DNA from: an uncultured Verrucomicrobiales bacterium
GTDB lineage: Bacteria > Verrucomicrobiota > Verrucomicrobiia > Verrucomicrobiales > Akkermansiaceae
Direction: 5' to 3'
NCBI GenBank assembly: GCA_949373085.1
Contig: CASICJ010000068.1
Coordinates: forward strand, 1-46,397
Length of the DNA stretch: 46,397 bases
The notes under the pieces are model-generated. The model was not told where the DNA came from, did not search any database, and saw only the letters and a list, made by a program, of their open reading frames with translations. This document shows positions 15,945 to 25,617 of this stretch, one piece after another (the stretch's first letter is position 1; each line of letters opens with the position of its first letter). A program made the translations under genes and the position numbers.

Positions 15945-16595
15945 ATGAAATATCGATCGCTTCTTTTTGATTGGTCGGGAACTTTAGTCGATGATCTCCC
16001 TCCCACGCTATACGCAACCAATATGGTGTTGGGTGAGCACAATGTGCCTGCCCTCAGTCGCGAGGAATTCCGCCAGCGCTTCCGGCTTCCATATCCCGAA
16101 TTTTATAAAGAGGTGCTGCCTGGTGTTCCTATTGGAAGTCTAGAGGATACATTTCGAACTTCGTTCAATTCATCGCCAAAAGGTGTGACCATTTTGCCGT
16201 ATGCCCGTGAGATGCTCGACTGGTGTCGGGATCAGGAGATTCGTTGTTTCGTTCTCTCCAGTATGGACGTGGGACTTTTTACGGAGCAGGCGTATGACTT
16301 TGGCCTGCACGGTCATTTTGAGGCAATTTACGCTGGTGTGATTGATAAGCGCGAGCGGATTGGCGATATTTTAAAAGCGCACGATTTATCGGTCGCGGAT
16401 ACTGCTTTTGTAGGCGATATGGTGCACGACATCGAGACTGCAAAGCACGGAGGCATTGCGTCGATCGCTGTGGCCACGGGATACGATCCGGTTGAGCGGC
16501 TTGTGGAAAGCGAGCCTCATCATTTCTTTGATCACCTCGGGGATTTTCGTCAGTGGTTGGAGAATTCTATCATTCAACCTACTGCGGGCTTATGA
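15945..16595 (+). CDS. HAD-superfamily hydrolase
   Basis: A 216-residue haloacid-dehalogenase-fold phosphatase with a helical cap between residues 17 and 85. Motif I is FDWSGTLVDD, with nucleophile Asp9 but Ser11 where most phosphatases have the acid/base Asp. Motif II is the serine in VLSSMD, and motif IV GDMVHDIETA supplies the metal-binding acids. The overall layout is like phosphoglycolate phosphatase. The gene overlaps folB by four bases (ATGA), so a role near folate synthesis, such as removing phosphate from a pterin precursor, is possible but only inferred from position. Confidence 0.85.
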   Translation: MKYRSLLFDWSGTLVDDLPPTLYATNMVLGEHNVPALSREEFRQRFRLPYPEFYKEVLPGVPIGSLEDTFRTSFNSSPKGVTILPYAREMLDWCRDQEIRCFVLSSMDVGLFTEQAYDFGLHGHFEAIYAGVIDKRERIGDILKAHDLSVADTAFVGDMVHDIETAKHGGIASIAVATGYDPVERLVESEPHHFFDHLGDFRQWLENSIIQPTAGL

Positions 16596-16948
16596 AGGAT
16601 AAGATCGTGATTCGAGGTTTGGAATTGTTCACGAATATTGGAGTGCCGGCCGAGGAGCGGGCCGAGGCCCAAAAGTTACGCGTTCATCTCACGCTTGAAG
16701 TGACTCGCTTTCCGGAGGTCGATGGTATTGAGGGGACCGTTGATTATAAGGCGGTTGCAGATCGCGTTCGTGAATTGGCTGCCGAGAAAGAACGCCAGCT
16801 CATTGAGACTCTGGCGCAGGACGTAGCCGCAGTGGTGCTGAACGAATTCGAGGTCAGCAAGGTTCGTGTCGAGATTGAAAAATTCATTTTGCCAGAGACC
16901 GATTGGGTGGGCGTGATCCTCGAGCGATCGTCTCAAAAAATAAATTGA
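16592..16948 (+). CDS. folB: dihydroneopterin aldolase
   Basis: Converts 7,8-dihydroneopterin to 6-hydroxymethyl-dihydropterin and glycolaldehyde in folate synthesis. The 118-residue length is typical. KIVIRGLELFTNIGVPAEER is the family opening (with catalytic Glu at the end), followed by VDYKAVADRVREL and LIETLAQDVAAVVL. The catalytic lysine is placed in VRVEIEKF. The ATG overlaps the stop of the HAD gene, so the two are translationally coupled. Confidence 0.93.
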   Translation: MKDKIVIRGLELFTNIGVPAEERAEAQKLRVHLTLEVTRFPEVDGIEGTVDYKAVADRVRELAAEKERQLIETLAQDVAAVVLNEFEVSKVRVEIEKFILPETDWVGVILERSSQKIN

Positions 16949-17017
16949 ACGTATGTTGCTCTGGTCTGCCCGTAAGATTGTGTTAAATGATTCCTCACCG
17001 GGAACCCCATAAATTAT

Positions 17018-17617
17018 ATGTCTTCCGAGTCTGCGAATGAATCTCCCGCCGATGCGGATAAGGTGCTCGTGGCCCTTGCTCAGAGTGGAGATACTTCAGC
17101 TTTTGACCAGCTAGTCGTTCGTTATAGTCCGCGCCTCTACGGGATGATTTACCACATGACCTCAAATAACGAGGATGCGAATGATCTCACGCAGGATGTC
17201 TTTGCGAAAGCCTATCGATCTCTCAGCCAATTTCGGGGACGATCATCCTTCTACACCTGGATCTATGCGATCGGGACGAATATGACTTTAAATTTTCTCA
17301 AGAAGCGCAATCGCAGGGCCGCGTGGAGTCTCGATAACCTCGATTCGGGTATCCAGAATGATGAGGCCATGGTGGATTTAGCTCATGCTGCGAATCCCCG
17401 TCACCAAAGCGATTTGAACGAACTCCAAAAAAAATTGAACGAAGCGATGCAATCTCTCTCTAATGACCATAGAGCGGTTGTTACGATGTTTGATATTCAG
17501 GGGATTCCTCATGCTGAAATTAGCAAAATTCTAAAAGTATCGGAAGGAACCGTTCGTTCGAGGCTTTTCTATGCGCACCGGCAGTTGCAGGGCCATTTGG
17601 AGGAGTTCATCAAATAA
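17018..17617 (+). CDS. ECF-type RNA polymerase sigma factor
   Basis: A 199-residue sigma factor of the RpoE-like group with only regions 2 and 4. Region 2 includes FDQLVVRYSPRLYGMIYHMT, then DANDLTQDVFAKAYRSL and FYTWIYAIGTNMTLNFLKKR; region 4 includes MQSLSNDHRAVVTMFDIQ and the helix-turn-helix ISKILKVSEGTVRSRLFYAH. It should direct polymerase to a small stress or envelope regulon. The next gene, 14 bases on, encodes a short one-helix membrane protein that may be its anti-sigma partner. Confidence 0.93.
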   Translation: MSSESANESPADADKVLVALAQSGDTSAFDQLVVRYSPRLYGMIYHMTSNNEDANDLTQDVFAKAYRSLSQFRGRSSFYTWIYAIGTNMTLNFLKKRNRRAAWSLDNLDSGIQNDEAMVDLAHAANPRHQSDLNELQKKLNEAMQSLSNDHRAVVTMFDIQGIPHAEISKILKVSEGTVRSRLFYAHRQLQGHLEEFIK

Positions 17618-17631
17618 TTTCCACCCCACCT

Positions 17632-17982
17632 ATGAACGAACCAGAAAAACAGGTCCAAAAACTCATCCGCCTCAAGCGGTTTGAGGAACCTCGGGATGGT
17701 TACTTTGTGGATTTTCTTGAGGAATTCCGGAGCCGTCGGAATGAGGGAGAAACTTCGAAGGGATTTTTGAATTCCCGCGTGTCTGGTGGAGTGGACAATC
17801 GCAAATGGTTTATTGGAGCTGGGATTGCTTACGCTGCCTTGTTGGTAGTTGTTCTGATGTGGCCTAATGGACCTGAAGCCAAGCAAGACTCCTCAAGGCA
17901 ACCGGTCATTTTCGAACCGAAGCAACCGATAAGAAATTCTCTGACGCCTCCCAAAGTCCCTATTTCGATTCCTCGGCCCTGA
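17632..17982 (+). CDS. one-helix membrane protein, possible anti-sigma factor
   Basis: A 116-residue protein: a charged cytoplasmic N-terminal part with RLKRFEEPRDGYFVDFLEEF, one membrane segment (about residues 58-80, KWFIGAGIAYAALLVVVLMW) and a short proline-rich outer tail. Topology and position directly after the ECF sigma gene fit an anti-sigma factor, and the RFEEPRDGYFxxF phrase is reminiscent of verrucomicrobial proteins in that position. It has no zinc-binding HxxxCxxC motif, so it is not a ZAS-type anti-sigma factor. Inference from context. Confidence 0.65.
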   Translation: MNEPEKQVQKLIRLKRFEEPRDGYFVDFLEEFRSRRNEGETSKGFLNSRVSGGVDNRKWFIGAGIAYAALLVVVLMWPNGPEAKQDSSRQPVIFEPKQPIRNSLTPPKVPISIPRP

Positions 17983-18037
17983 TTTGGACGATCGGGTAGC
18001 TTGATCTCATCGGTAACGGTATGTCAGGATCCTACGT

Positions 18038-18457
18038 ATGCCAACGCATGCTGCCACTCTTTCAGTCCGTTCCTCTGGAAAAGGAACGTATGAAATTACT
18101 AGTCAGATCGAGAATATCATTGCCGAAGCGGGAATTGCCACTGGAACGGCGACGGTTTTCGTGCAGCACACCAGCGCAAGCCTTGTCATTATGGAGAATG
18201 CGGACCCGAGCGCGCGGACCGACCTGCATGCTTTTTTTGACCACCTTGTTCCTGAGGATACACCGTATTTCGTCCATACTTATGAAGGTCCCGATGACAT
18301 GCCCTCGCACATTCGGATGGCGCTCACTCGCACCAGCGAAGTAATTCCGGTGGTAAAGAGCCAAATGACTCTTGGGACTTGGCAGGGACTTTTTCTTTTT
18401 GAACATCGCAATCAACCTCACACGCGCCGAATCGTGGTCATGGTTCAAGGGGAATAG
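18038..18457 (+). CDS. YjbQ/UPF0047-family protein
   Basis: A 139-residue protein with the invariant family motifs: VFVQHTSASLVIMENADPS near residue 45, DHLVPEDTPYFVHTYEGPDDMPSH, and LGTWQGLFLFEHRNQPHTRR at the end. YjbQ proteins have a weak thiamine-phosphate-synthase activity reported for E. coli, and the histidines bind a metal, but their main role is uncertain. AGGA nine bases before the ATG supports the start. It is not near any thiamine gene. Confidence 0.92.
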   Translation: MPTHAATLSVRSSGKGTYEITSQIENIIAEAGIATGTATVFVQHTSASLVIMENADPSARTDLHAFFDHLVPEDTPYFVHTYEGPDDMPSHIRMALTRTSEVIPVVKSQMTLGTWQGLFLFEHRNQPHTRRIVVMVQGE

Positions 18458-18647
18458 GTTGTCCACCGCGGGTAGGGCTGAGAAGCTTGGCTTGTGCTTC
18501 TCTGAGGCAAATATCGGCTGGTTTTGGATCCTTAAAACGAGGTTACCTATTGGGGGATTCATTTTTTTGAGTTGATAACTCGATTCAAAGTTGGTCGTAA
18601 TGTTCACCGATAAATGAAAATTCATTCGATTTGATCCCGATATCGTT

Positions 18648-19976
18648 ATGATGACTCGTAGGAAAACCCTTCAAAGCATAGCTGCCGGCTTCGGGGCCTC
18701 GCTTGGTTCCACCGTGCTGCCGTCATTTGGGAATCGTGGTAAATTAAATTCGCCCGCGTCAGGTGGTCCGAAAAGGGTGATCTTTTTTATGCAGAACCAA
18801 GGCTTTGAGCCTGGAACCTGTATTCCTGGCGGGATGAGACATAGCGGCTCCCTCGCGAAGGCGAAGTTGCCTGAGCCAATTTCGGCGCTAGAGCCATTTA
18901 AGGACCGCTTGCATATCATTAGTGGCCTGCACGGGATTCATACCAGTCCATCGCACAGTGCCTTTTTTGGTGCTCTGGGTGGATATCGTGGTAGCGATGG
19001 GGTGCCGCCTAGCGCTTCAACGATTGATTATGAGCTGAGCAAGGCTCTGCCTGATACCTTGTTGCCGCATTTGTGTATCGGGATGGACTCGCTGGAGAAC
19101 ATGAAGACCAAGCCAACCGTTGCGAACCTTTCGGCTAGCGGAGCTGGGCAGCCCATTTTCATGCATTCGAATCCGAATCACCTTTACCAGACTCTTTACG
19201 GAGGGATTTCAAAGGGCGAGATCCGCAAGCAGCATGAAGCGCGATCCGGAATGTTGGAGCGGATTGGCCGGTTGGCTGCTGCAAAGGGGAGCGCTTTGCC
19301 GCTGTCTGACAAGCAACGTTACGGCGAGTTTGTGGGGGGATTTGAAGATATGAACGGGTTGCGCGAGCGGCTTGGAAAGGTGTCTGATCACCTGCGGAAT
19401 TTTGCCCCTGAGGTGGATACCCGCTATTCCTCACCGGACTTCGAAACCGATTGGCACGATGTCCTTCTAGACTTGGGAATTTCTTCCCTGAAATCTGGCA
19501 TCACCAACGTGTTAACAATTGGATCTGGTCGGGGTGAGATTTTCGGATCTTGGAAAGGATTGGGGGTTGAGAAGCAGGGTCATAATCTGGGGCATATGAC
19601 GCAGAAGGATAATCCGATCTGGATCAAGATTCGTCAGTATAACTCGCAGATGTTGGTTAAGATCATGGAGGAGCTGGAAAGCGTGCCCGAGGGAAGTGGC
19701 ACGATGATGGATAACACTTTGATCGTTTACACCAGTAACAATGCCGACAAACAGCATACGAATGGTGCCAACTGGCCGGTTATGCTCCTTGGGAATTGCA
19801 ATGGGATCTTTAAGTCGGGCTGCTTTACGCATGTTGAGGGTAAGCGTCCGATCAATGCGCTTTACTCCACTATTCTTCGTTCTGTGGGAGAGTCGTGTGA
19901 TCGCTTTAATATGAGCGAGAAGATGGCGAAGAAATTCGACTCAGGTAGCGGTCCATTGAAAGAAATCTTGGCGTAA
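18648..19976 (+). CDS. DUF1552 exported protein
   Basis: A 442-residue protein of the DUF1552 family, of unknown activity, exported in PVC bacteria. The N-terminus [18 protein letters not shown] has a twin-arginine-like RRK motif before a short hydrophobic segment, so Tat export in folded form is likely. Family features are [26 protein letters not shown] and, near the end, [25 protein letters not shown]. The fold resembles sulfatase-like/DUF1501 metal-dependent hydrolases in its order of blocks, though metal ligands were not traced. It is followed three bases later by the DUF1592-type cytochrome, the standard partner. Confidence 0.88.
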   Translation: MMTRRKTLQSIAAGFGASLGSTVLPSFGNRGKLNSPASGGPKRVIFFMQNQGFEPGTCIPGGMRHSGSLAKAKLPEPISALEPFKDRLHIISGLHGIHTSPSHSAFFGALGGYRGSDGVPPSASTIDYELSKALPDTLLPHLCIGMDSLENMKTKPTVANLSASGAGQPIFMHSNPNHLYQTLYGGISKGEIRKQHEARSGMLERIGRLAAAKGSALPLSDKQRYGEFVGGFEDMNGLRERLGKVSDHLRNFAPEVDTRYSSPDFETDWHDVLLDLGISSLKSGITNVLTIGSGRGEIFGSWKGLGVEKQGHNLGHMTQKDNPIWIKIRQYNSQMLVKIMEELESVPEGSGTMMDNTLIVYTSNNADKQHTNGANWPVMLLGNCNGIFKSGCFTHVEGKRPINALYSTILRSVGESCDRFNMSEKMAKKFDSGSGPLKEILA

Positions 19977-19979
19977 AAG

Positions 19980-22541
19980 ATGAGTGTAATCTTGCGCGGA
20001 GTGGTGGTAGGCGCGCTCGGCGCGGGAATTGGCTGGGCGAATCCCTACATTCCCGGCGAGCCGGTGAAGCTTGTATTCAAGGACTTTGCGTCGGAGTTTC
20101 TCGACTATCATTGCCTGGAGTGCCATGACGAAGCGACGAAGAAGGGTGATTTGTCGCTTGAGGATTTGGGGCCGGTTGACGAAACCAATGCGGCTTTATG
20201 GAAATCGATTTGGGCCCAGGTTTCGCTAAAAGAAATGCCGCCGAAAAAAAAGGAACAACCGAAGGTGGTTGAGCGGCTCCCATTTTTAGATTGGATTGTC
20301 GTTGAGCTTAAGCGGGTTATGAAGGACAAGGGCGGATTCCAAGCTCATCTTGATCCTCAAAAGGGTAATTTTTTGGATCACGATCTCCTGTTTGGTGAAC
20401 TTCCGGATGGGATCGAGTTGGCTAAACCGGCCTCTCCCAAGCGGATCTGGCGGGTCACTCCGCAGGAGCACATCACGCGGCTCAATGAGTTGATCAATAC
20501 CGAGCCAAAGTATGACCCTGAAAAGCCAGGAGTGCGAACGCGTGGTGATACGGTTCCGACAAACCATGGAGGTGAGCTGAAGCTCTACTTCGGTGCTGAT
20601 CGCATCATCAAATGGCAGGGTGGAACAGTCGCCTATGCGACTTCTGTGAAGAGTGTTCCAGTAGTGCTTTCTTCGACACGGAAGCATGGATTTGAGAATT
20701 ATCCGAATTTTCACACTGTCAATAGTGCCGAGGCGACGCAAATTCTGGGTAAGGCTGAAGATATTATCCGCTATATGGCTTATGGCCCGTTGAGTATCGC
20801 AAATCCGGAGCAGATCACCGATGATCCCGCAACTTACGAGAAAGTGAGACCAAAGGGCGATCTTCGCGGGTTGCCGACGGCCTTGGTTTACAGCACGAAA
20901 GTAAAGCGTCCGCTGACACCGGTTTATGAGTTGATGAAGGCCTCAAAGTTAACGGAAGAGCTTTTACTTAAAGCGGTTAATTATGTCTTCGAAGCGGTGA
21001 CGTTTCGTCCTCCGACCGAGAAGGAGTTGGAGCAATATTTGCTCGTCACAAGTGAAGCGATTGAGAGGGTTGGAAAGGAAGACGGTGTTGTTATCGGACT
21101 CTCGGCGATATTCCTTGATCGTGATGCCTTGTTTCGCTCGGAACTGGGGGTGAGTGGAAAGCCTTCAAAAGACGGCCGAGTGATGTTGCAGGATTGGGAG
21201 TTGGGTTTGGCGGTGAATCATGCGCTATCATATATCAAGCCGGACGAGCAACTTCGGCAATCGATTGTCGACGGTCGGATGCGAACCAGAGTAGACGTGA
21301 AGCGTGAAGTCACTCGGATGTTGGAGGATGATAGTTTTCGTAAGCCTCGGATCTTACGATTCTTCCGTGACTACTTTGATTACGATCTGGGAGGATATAT
21401 TTGTAAGGATGACAAGGCCCTGGCCGCAACCGGAGTTTCGGGTCGCGGGAACAATCACTACCGGGCTATGTTTGATGCCACCGCGAGCACAGATCGACTC
21501 ATTGAGCTCATTCTGGAGGAGGATAAGGAGGTCCTGAAGGAGCTTTTGACGACCCAAAAAGTGGTGGCAACCCGGAATGACAGCAAGTATTTTGGGAGAC
21601 TGAAAACGAAGGAGGAGAGGAATGCCGCCATCGCAGCGCAAAAGAAGGCCGATAAGCTTGCCAAGGAGAAGGCGGCCGCTGAGTTGGAGAATCTTAAGGA
21701 AAAGCTAGCGGCGCTGGATGCTAAGATTAAGGCCGCCAAAGATGGGCAGACGAAAAAGAGTCTGGACCGCGAGAAAAAGCAATTGGAAGGGGCAAAGAAG
21801 AGAGTGCAGAACATCGTCAAGAGAGGGGCAGGAACGAAGGGGGATCCTGCGCTGAAGGAGGCTGAAATATCCGGTCCAAAGATTTTTGCACGAGTGAGCC
21901 ATCGTTCCTTTGGAAATGGTTCAATGAAGCCGGAGCGAACTTTAACGACTGTCCCCGAGGGAGAGCGGATGGGGATTTTGACTCATCCTTCGTGGTTGGT
22001 GTCGCATTCCGATGCGATGGACAATCACGTGATCTTGCGCGGTCGCTGGATACGGGAACGACTTTTGGGTGGGGGCATTCCTGATATTCCAATCACGGTA
22101 GATGCGATGTTACCGGATCAGCCAAATACAACCTTACGATCTCGGATGCGCGTGACGCGTGATACGTATTGCTGGACTTGCCATGAGAAAATGGACCCTC
22201 TGGGTCTTCCATTTGAGATGTTTAATCATGCGGGCTTGCACCGGACGACAGAATTGGGGAAGCCGGTTGATACAAGCGGTGTGATTGTGGATTCGGGTGA
22301 TCCAAAATTGGACGGCCCGGTGGAGAATGCACTCGATCTCATCAAGAAACTCTCAGAGAGTGAGCGAGTTGAGCAGGTCTTTATTCGTCATGCCTTTCGT
22401 TATTGGATGGGGCGAAATGAAACCCTCAATGATGCGCTAGTTTTGCAGGAAGCGTATCAAGTTTATCGTAAGAGCGGAGGAAGTATGCAGGCTTTGATTG
22501 CATCGCTGGTGACTTCCGATGCTTTCCTCTACCGGAGGTAG
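19980..22541 (+). CDS. DUF1587/1592/1588/1585 multidomain cytochrome-like protein
   Basis: An 853-residue exported protein with a short signal sequence. Cys45-Leu-Glu-Cys48-His49 near the N-terminus is the PSCyt-type haem site; the DUF1587/1592/1588 domains follow, ending with a second CxxCH (Cys731-Trp-Thr-Cys734-His735, in the DUF1588 block [17 protein letters not shown]) and the DUF1585 tail [20 protein letters not shown]. Such proteins always pair with DUF1552 genes and are thought to be secreted electron-transfer enzymes; the substrate is unknown. Residues 541-617 form a Lys/Glu/Ala-rich coiled coil inserted between DUF1592 and DUF1588, which is unusual. It is translated directly after the DUF1552 gene. 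Confidence 0.88.
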   Translation: MSVILRGVVVGALGAGIGWANPYIPGEPVKLVFKDFASEFLDYHCLECHDEATKKGDLSLEDLGPVDETNAALWKSIWAQVSLKEMPPKKKEQPKVVERLPFLDWIVVELKRVMKDKGGFQAHLDPQKGNFLDHDLLFGELPDGIELAKPASPKRIWRVTPQEHITRLNELINTEPKYDPEKPGVRTRGDTVPTNHGGELKLYFGADRIIKWQGGTVAYATSVKSVPVVLSSTRKHGFENYPNFHTVNSAEATQILGKAEDIIRYMAYGPLSIANPEQITDDPATYEKVRPKGDLRGLPTALVYSTKVKRPLTPVYELMKASKLTEELLLKAVNYVFEAVTFRPPTEKELEQYLLVTSEAIERVGKEDGVVIGLSAIFLDRDALFRSELGVSGKPSKDGRVMLQDWELGLAVNHALSYIKPDEQLRQSIVDGRMRTRVDVKREVTRMLEDDSFRKPRILRFFRDYFDYDLGGYICKDDKALAATGVSGRGNNHYRAMFDATASTDRLIELILEEDKEVLKELLTTQKVVATRNDSKYFGRLKTKEERNAAIAAQKKADKLAKEKAAAELENLKEKLAALDAKIKAAKDGQTKKSLDREKKQLEGAKKRVQNIVKRGAGTKGDPALKEAEISGPKIFARVSHRSFGNGSMKPERTLTTVPEGERMGILTHPSWLVSHSDAMDNHVILRGRWIRERLLGGGIPDIPITVDAMLPDQPNTTLRSRMRVTRDTYCWTCHEKMDPLGLPFEMFNHAGLHRTTELGKPVDTSGVIVDSGDPKLDGPVENALDLIKKLSESERVEQVFIRHAFRYWMGRNETLNDALVLQEAYQVYRKSGGSMQALIASLVTSDAFLYRR

Positions 22542-22660
22542 TCGCAGGGCTTTATTGGCTGTTGGTTATTTCAACGCAAATTTGAACTTTTCCCGCGAAT
22601 TATGGGAGAAGCTTAAGGGTGATGAAATCAAAGAAATCTGATTCTCTTAGGTCAGCGAGG

Positions 22661-24130
22661 CTACAATTTAGGAGGTGCCCAGTTTGGGATACCTTTTCCT
22701 GCGAGCTGTTTTTGGTAATCCACCCGGAAAGGCTGGGTTGGTGACATGGGAGCGGTTTCGTTGACCATGAGGGGACGGGCTTCTTTCCAGAATTTGTGGT
22801 ATGCGCCGCGCATTTCTTTGACGATATTTTGGTGTTGGTTAGCAATATCGTTCTTTTGGCCGGGGTCTTTGAGCATGTCGAAGAGTTGTTTGTCAACGAG
22901 GCGGTATTGGTGGTTCCGGACGGCGAAGTTTTTCCATTGGTGGTTGTTTGGTTCAGATCCGGTAGGCCAGCGGGCTTTTTGAGTGAAGAGATACCGATCG
23001 GGCCAGGATGATTTGGGATTCTTGAGAAGGGGTAGCAAGCTGCGGCCTGCCACTTGCTTTTCGGGGTTGGTTGCTCCGGCGAGGTCGACCAAGGTAGGAT
23101 AGAGGTCGATATGAGCGGCGACGCTTGAGAGGTCGTAACCTGCTTTGAGGGTTCCTTTCCACCGGATGAAGAAGGGGACGCGAACTCCGCCTTCGTCGGC
23201 ACTTCCTTTCAGGCCTTTTTGACCTGCGTTGAACATCATCATGGGCACTCCGTTTTTGGTTTTTCCGAGTGGTTTTCCGGCGCGACCCGACCCACCGCCG
23301 GTCATGCCATTGTCGGACATAAAGATGAGAATGGTGTTTTTTTCGAGGTTCCATTCGGCGAGTTTGGCCATGAGGCGCCCCATATTCTCGTCGATGTTTT
23401 CGATCATGCCATAAAAGCCGGCGGTCTTGGGGGAGAAGCCGAGGTCGGTGAAGCGTTTGGTATTGGAAGGTGGGGCGATGAACGGCCCGTGGGGCGCGTT
23501 GGTGGTGATATATGTGAAGAAGGGTTTACCGGTTTCCTTGGTCTCCTTGATCCATCCCATAGCCGCGGTAAAAAAGAGGTCAGTGCAGTAGCCTTTAGTT
23601 TTCACAAAGGAGCCGTTGTGGCGGATCGTGGGATCAAAGTATTTGTTTCCGGGGACGTCGGCACAGGAGCACTTGTATCCTTGCCCGATACCTCCAGCAC
23701 CGTGGATAAAGACTTCATCGAATCCGCGCTTGTGGGGTTGGTAGGCTTCTTCATCGCCAAGGTGCCACTTGCCAAAAATTCCGGAAGTATAGCCGGCCGT
23801 TTTCAGAACTTGGGGAAGTATCGTGGCATCAAGCGCCATGCGCTCGCGTTCGAGGATGGTGTGTGTGATGCCATTCTTAAGCGGATGGCGTCCCGTCATG
23901 AGAGCGGAACGGGTGGGTGAGCAGGTGGGGCTGACGAGAAAGCGGGTGAGGCGGGTGCTTTGATCGTAGAGCTTGTCGAGGTTGGGAGTCTTGATCCACG
24001 GGTGCCCGTGACGGCCAACCGGCCCGTATCCTTGGTCGTCGGTCATGACGAGAATAATGTTGGGTTTGGCGGCCGCAGCGAGGACGTCGGGGAGAAGAAG
24101 GGTGAGAATCAGTAGGAGACTTCGGGTCAT
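22661..24130 (-). CDS. type I sulfatase (arylsulfatase-like)
   Basis: A 489-residue exported sulfatase. A signal peptide (residues 1-20) precedes KPNIILVMTDDQGYGPVGRH with the metal-binding aspartates. Cys70-Ser-Pro-Thr-Arg74 is the formylglycine site in the CSPTR form, followed by SALMTGRHPLKNG, then GIFGKWHLGD and the second metal site IFMSDNGMTGG. The last third carries the tail RNHQYRLVDKQLFDMLKDP. It differs from the first sulfatase of the window in active-site form and length, so probably acts on a different linkage. It is convergent with the DUF1592 gene. Substrate cannot be told. Confidence 0.92.
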   Translation of the reverse strand: MTRSLLLILTLLLPDVLAAAAKPNIILVMTDDQGYGPVGRHGHPWIKTPNLDKLYDQSTRLTRFLVSPTCSPTRSALMTGRHPLKNGITHTILERERMALDATILPQVLKTAGYTSGIFGKWHLGDEEAYQPHKRGFDEVFIHGAGGIGQGYKCSCADVPGNKYFDPTIRHNGSFVKTKGYCTDLFFTAAMGWIKETKETGKPFFTYITTNAPHGPFIAPPSNTKRFTDLGFSPKTAGFYGMIENIDENMGRLMAKLAEWNLEKNTILIFMSDNGMTGGGSGRAGKPLGKTKNGVPMMMFNAGQKGLKGSADEGGVRVPFFIRWKGTLKAGYDLSSVAAHIDLYPTLVDLAGATNPEKQVAGRSLLPLLKNPKSSWPDRYLFTQKARWPTGSEPNNHQWKNFAVRNHQYRLVDKQLFDMLKDPGQKNDIANQHQNIVKEMRGAYHKFWKEARPLMVNETAPMSPTQPFRVDYQKQLAGKGIPNWAPPKL

Positions 24131-24190
24131 AGAAACATCTTACCGGAATAATTCGGTGGATCTTTCCCCTCCTTTGGGTAAATCGAGGTT

Positions 24191-25243
24191 GTGAAGTTTA
24201 TACCCTTGATCATTCTAGGACTTTCAGCTGTCGCGTTTTCGGAAGGCGACTTGAAGGTTTCTGATTGGAGAGTGGAACTTCTTAGGGAGGAAGGAATTGG
24301 ATCATCGGTGGCGGAATTACAGAAGGCGTTGACTGCGGTACCGGGGGTAACCAATAAGCTAGATGATGCTTTGGAGATGCTCGCTTCCCAGGATTTTGAT
24401 GAAAGAGATGCGGGACGTAAGAAATTACTGAGCGATGGTGAGAATGCTTTGAAGTGGTTGCGCGAGATAGAGCCCTCCGAGGATCCTGAGTTGAGGCGTC
24501 GGGTTCTGAATGTGATTGAAGAGCTCGGACTGGTTTTTCGCAAAGACCGCGAAGTTGCCGTTGAGCATGCGGTGAAGTCATTACTAGCCGAAGGTTTGGA
24601 AGGACGGGAAAACTCAGCGGATACGGGAGGAATGTTTTTCGAATGGTTTGGTGAGATTGATGTGGATCTCAAGGAAGGCTTCCGTCAATTTCGTTTTGAG
24701 AATTCATCGGAACGTCCGGGAAAGGTCGAAGGGGCACGGCTGATCTTTGCGGGAAAAGCGGGGCAAGATGGTGATCAACGATTGATTTTGGAATCCAAGA
24801 CTTGGCCGGGTGAGATTGATTTCGGCGATCATTTTCGGGTTTCTGTGATCCTAGGAGGTGAAGATGTTTCATCCGGCGCCTGGCATATGGGCGTCACGAT
24901 CGGGAGAATCCGAACGCTGTTCCACCCGGGAATGCAGAGTGGCTCCTTTCGCTTTGAGCGAATCGATAATCACAGACATCTCAGTGGCACGAAAGGGGTT
25001 GGATTTGATCCTGTGGGCGATGGTCGACAGCGAATATCGATTGATGTGACGAAGATGTTGGATGGTAATGTGCGCTTGGATGTTTTGCTGGAGCAGTTGG
25101 GGGAAGGTGGGCGGATCTTTCAAAGCTCGACCACGGTGGATGCAGAAGATATTGGGGATCTGAGCGAAGTGAGTCTAGATCGTAGCGGGAGATCAGGTGG
25201 GAAAGCCTATTTCCGAGATTTTATGATCACTCTGAATCATTGA
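24191..25243 (+). CDS. exported protein with HEAT-like N-terminus and jelly-roll-like C-terminus
   Basis: A 350-residue protein with a signal peptide (MKFIPLIILGLSAVAFS). Residues 55-110 (MLASQDFDERDAGRKKLL, then the paired helix DPELRRRVLNVIEEL) match the short helical repeat found in planctomycete and verrucomicrobial secreted proteins. The remaining part is beta-rich, with WHMGVTIGRIRTLFHPG, and looks like the lectin-type fold of DUF1583 proteins. Function unknown. The start is GTG at 24191. It diverges from the second sulfatase, and a sulfatase remnant follows 22 bases after its stop. Confidence 0.75.
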   Translation: MKFIPLIILGLSAVAFSEGDLKVSDWRVELLREEGIGSSVAELQKALTAVPGVTNKLDDALEMLASQDFDERDAGRKKLLSDGENALKWLREIEPSEDPELRRRVLNVIEELGLVFRKDREVAVEHAVKSLLAEGLEGRENSADTGGMFFEWFGEIDVDLKEGFRQFRFENSSERPGKVEGARLIFAGKAGQDGDQRLILESKTWPGEIDFGDHFRVSVILGGEDVSSGAWHMGVTIGRIRTLFHPGMQSGSFRFERIDNHRHLSGTKGVGFDPVGDGRQRISIDVTKMLDGNVRLDVLLEQLGEGGRIFQSSTTVDAEDIGDLSEVSLDRSGRSGGKAYFRDFMITLNH

Positions 25244-25265
25244 GGACAGAGAGTTGAGTATTTGA

Positions 25266-25566
25266 CTGCTTTTGAGAGGCGAGAGCAGTGAGCTGAAACG
25301 CGAGAAGCGTTACTGTCACCATCCGCATTATCATCGGACGAAGCCTTATCGTGCGATTCGTGATGGAGAGTTGGAGCTTTTTTATTTGAAGGCAGATCCG
25401 TTTAAAAAATAATCTGGCTGCCGTAGATCGGAAGAGAGTGGCGACTCTTTTGAGGGATTTGAAGGCTTGGCGTCAATTGTGTGGGGCTCAGATGATGACT
25501 TCAAATCCGGCGGATGATCCCGATTCTGTAGGTCGTCGCCGGAAGGCTGGGAAGAAAAAGATGTAA
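25266..25566 (+). pseudogene. decayed C-terminal remnant of a sulfatase
   Basis: No intact gene, but the translation is recognisable. In one frame from 25266 it reads LLRGESSELKREKRYCHHPH, then YHRTKPYRAIRDGELELFY and LKADPFKK followed by TAA (25410-25412). Shifting by one base inside the run of six A's (25404-25409) continues it as NNLAAVDRKRVATLLRDLKAW, then RQLCGAQMMTSNPADDPD, ending at TAA 25564-25566. These are the last hundred or so residues of a sulfatase (HYPHYH, RAIRDG, DP..NLA, GAQM.T.NP.YDP). Removing one A restores the frame. The whole catalytic domain is missing, so this is a remnant of a third sulfatase, not an active gene. A sequencing slip could explain the frameshift but not the missing first part. 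Confidence 0.8.
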
Positions 25567-25617
25567 GGTTTTGTAGAGTGCTTGAAAGTCAGGCGGCATA
25601 TCCCTCGTTTTATTGGT

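Noticed and set aside
17000..17017. GGAAC before the sigma factor start as an autoregulated ECF promoter
   Set aside because: It is only about 17 bases from the ATG, so the -10 box would fall inside the coding sequence.
23219..23920. 233-codon frame opposite the second sulfatase
   Set aside because: Antisense to an unmistakable sulfatase; composition reflects codon bias.
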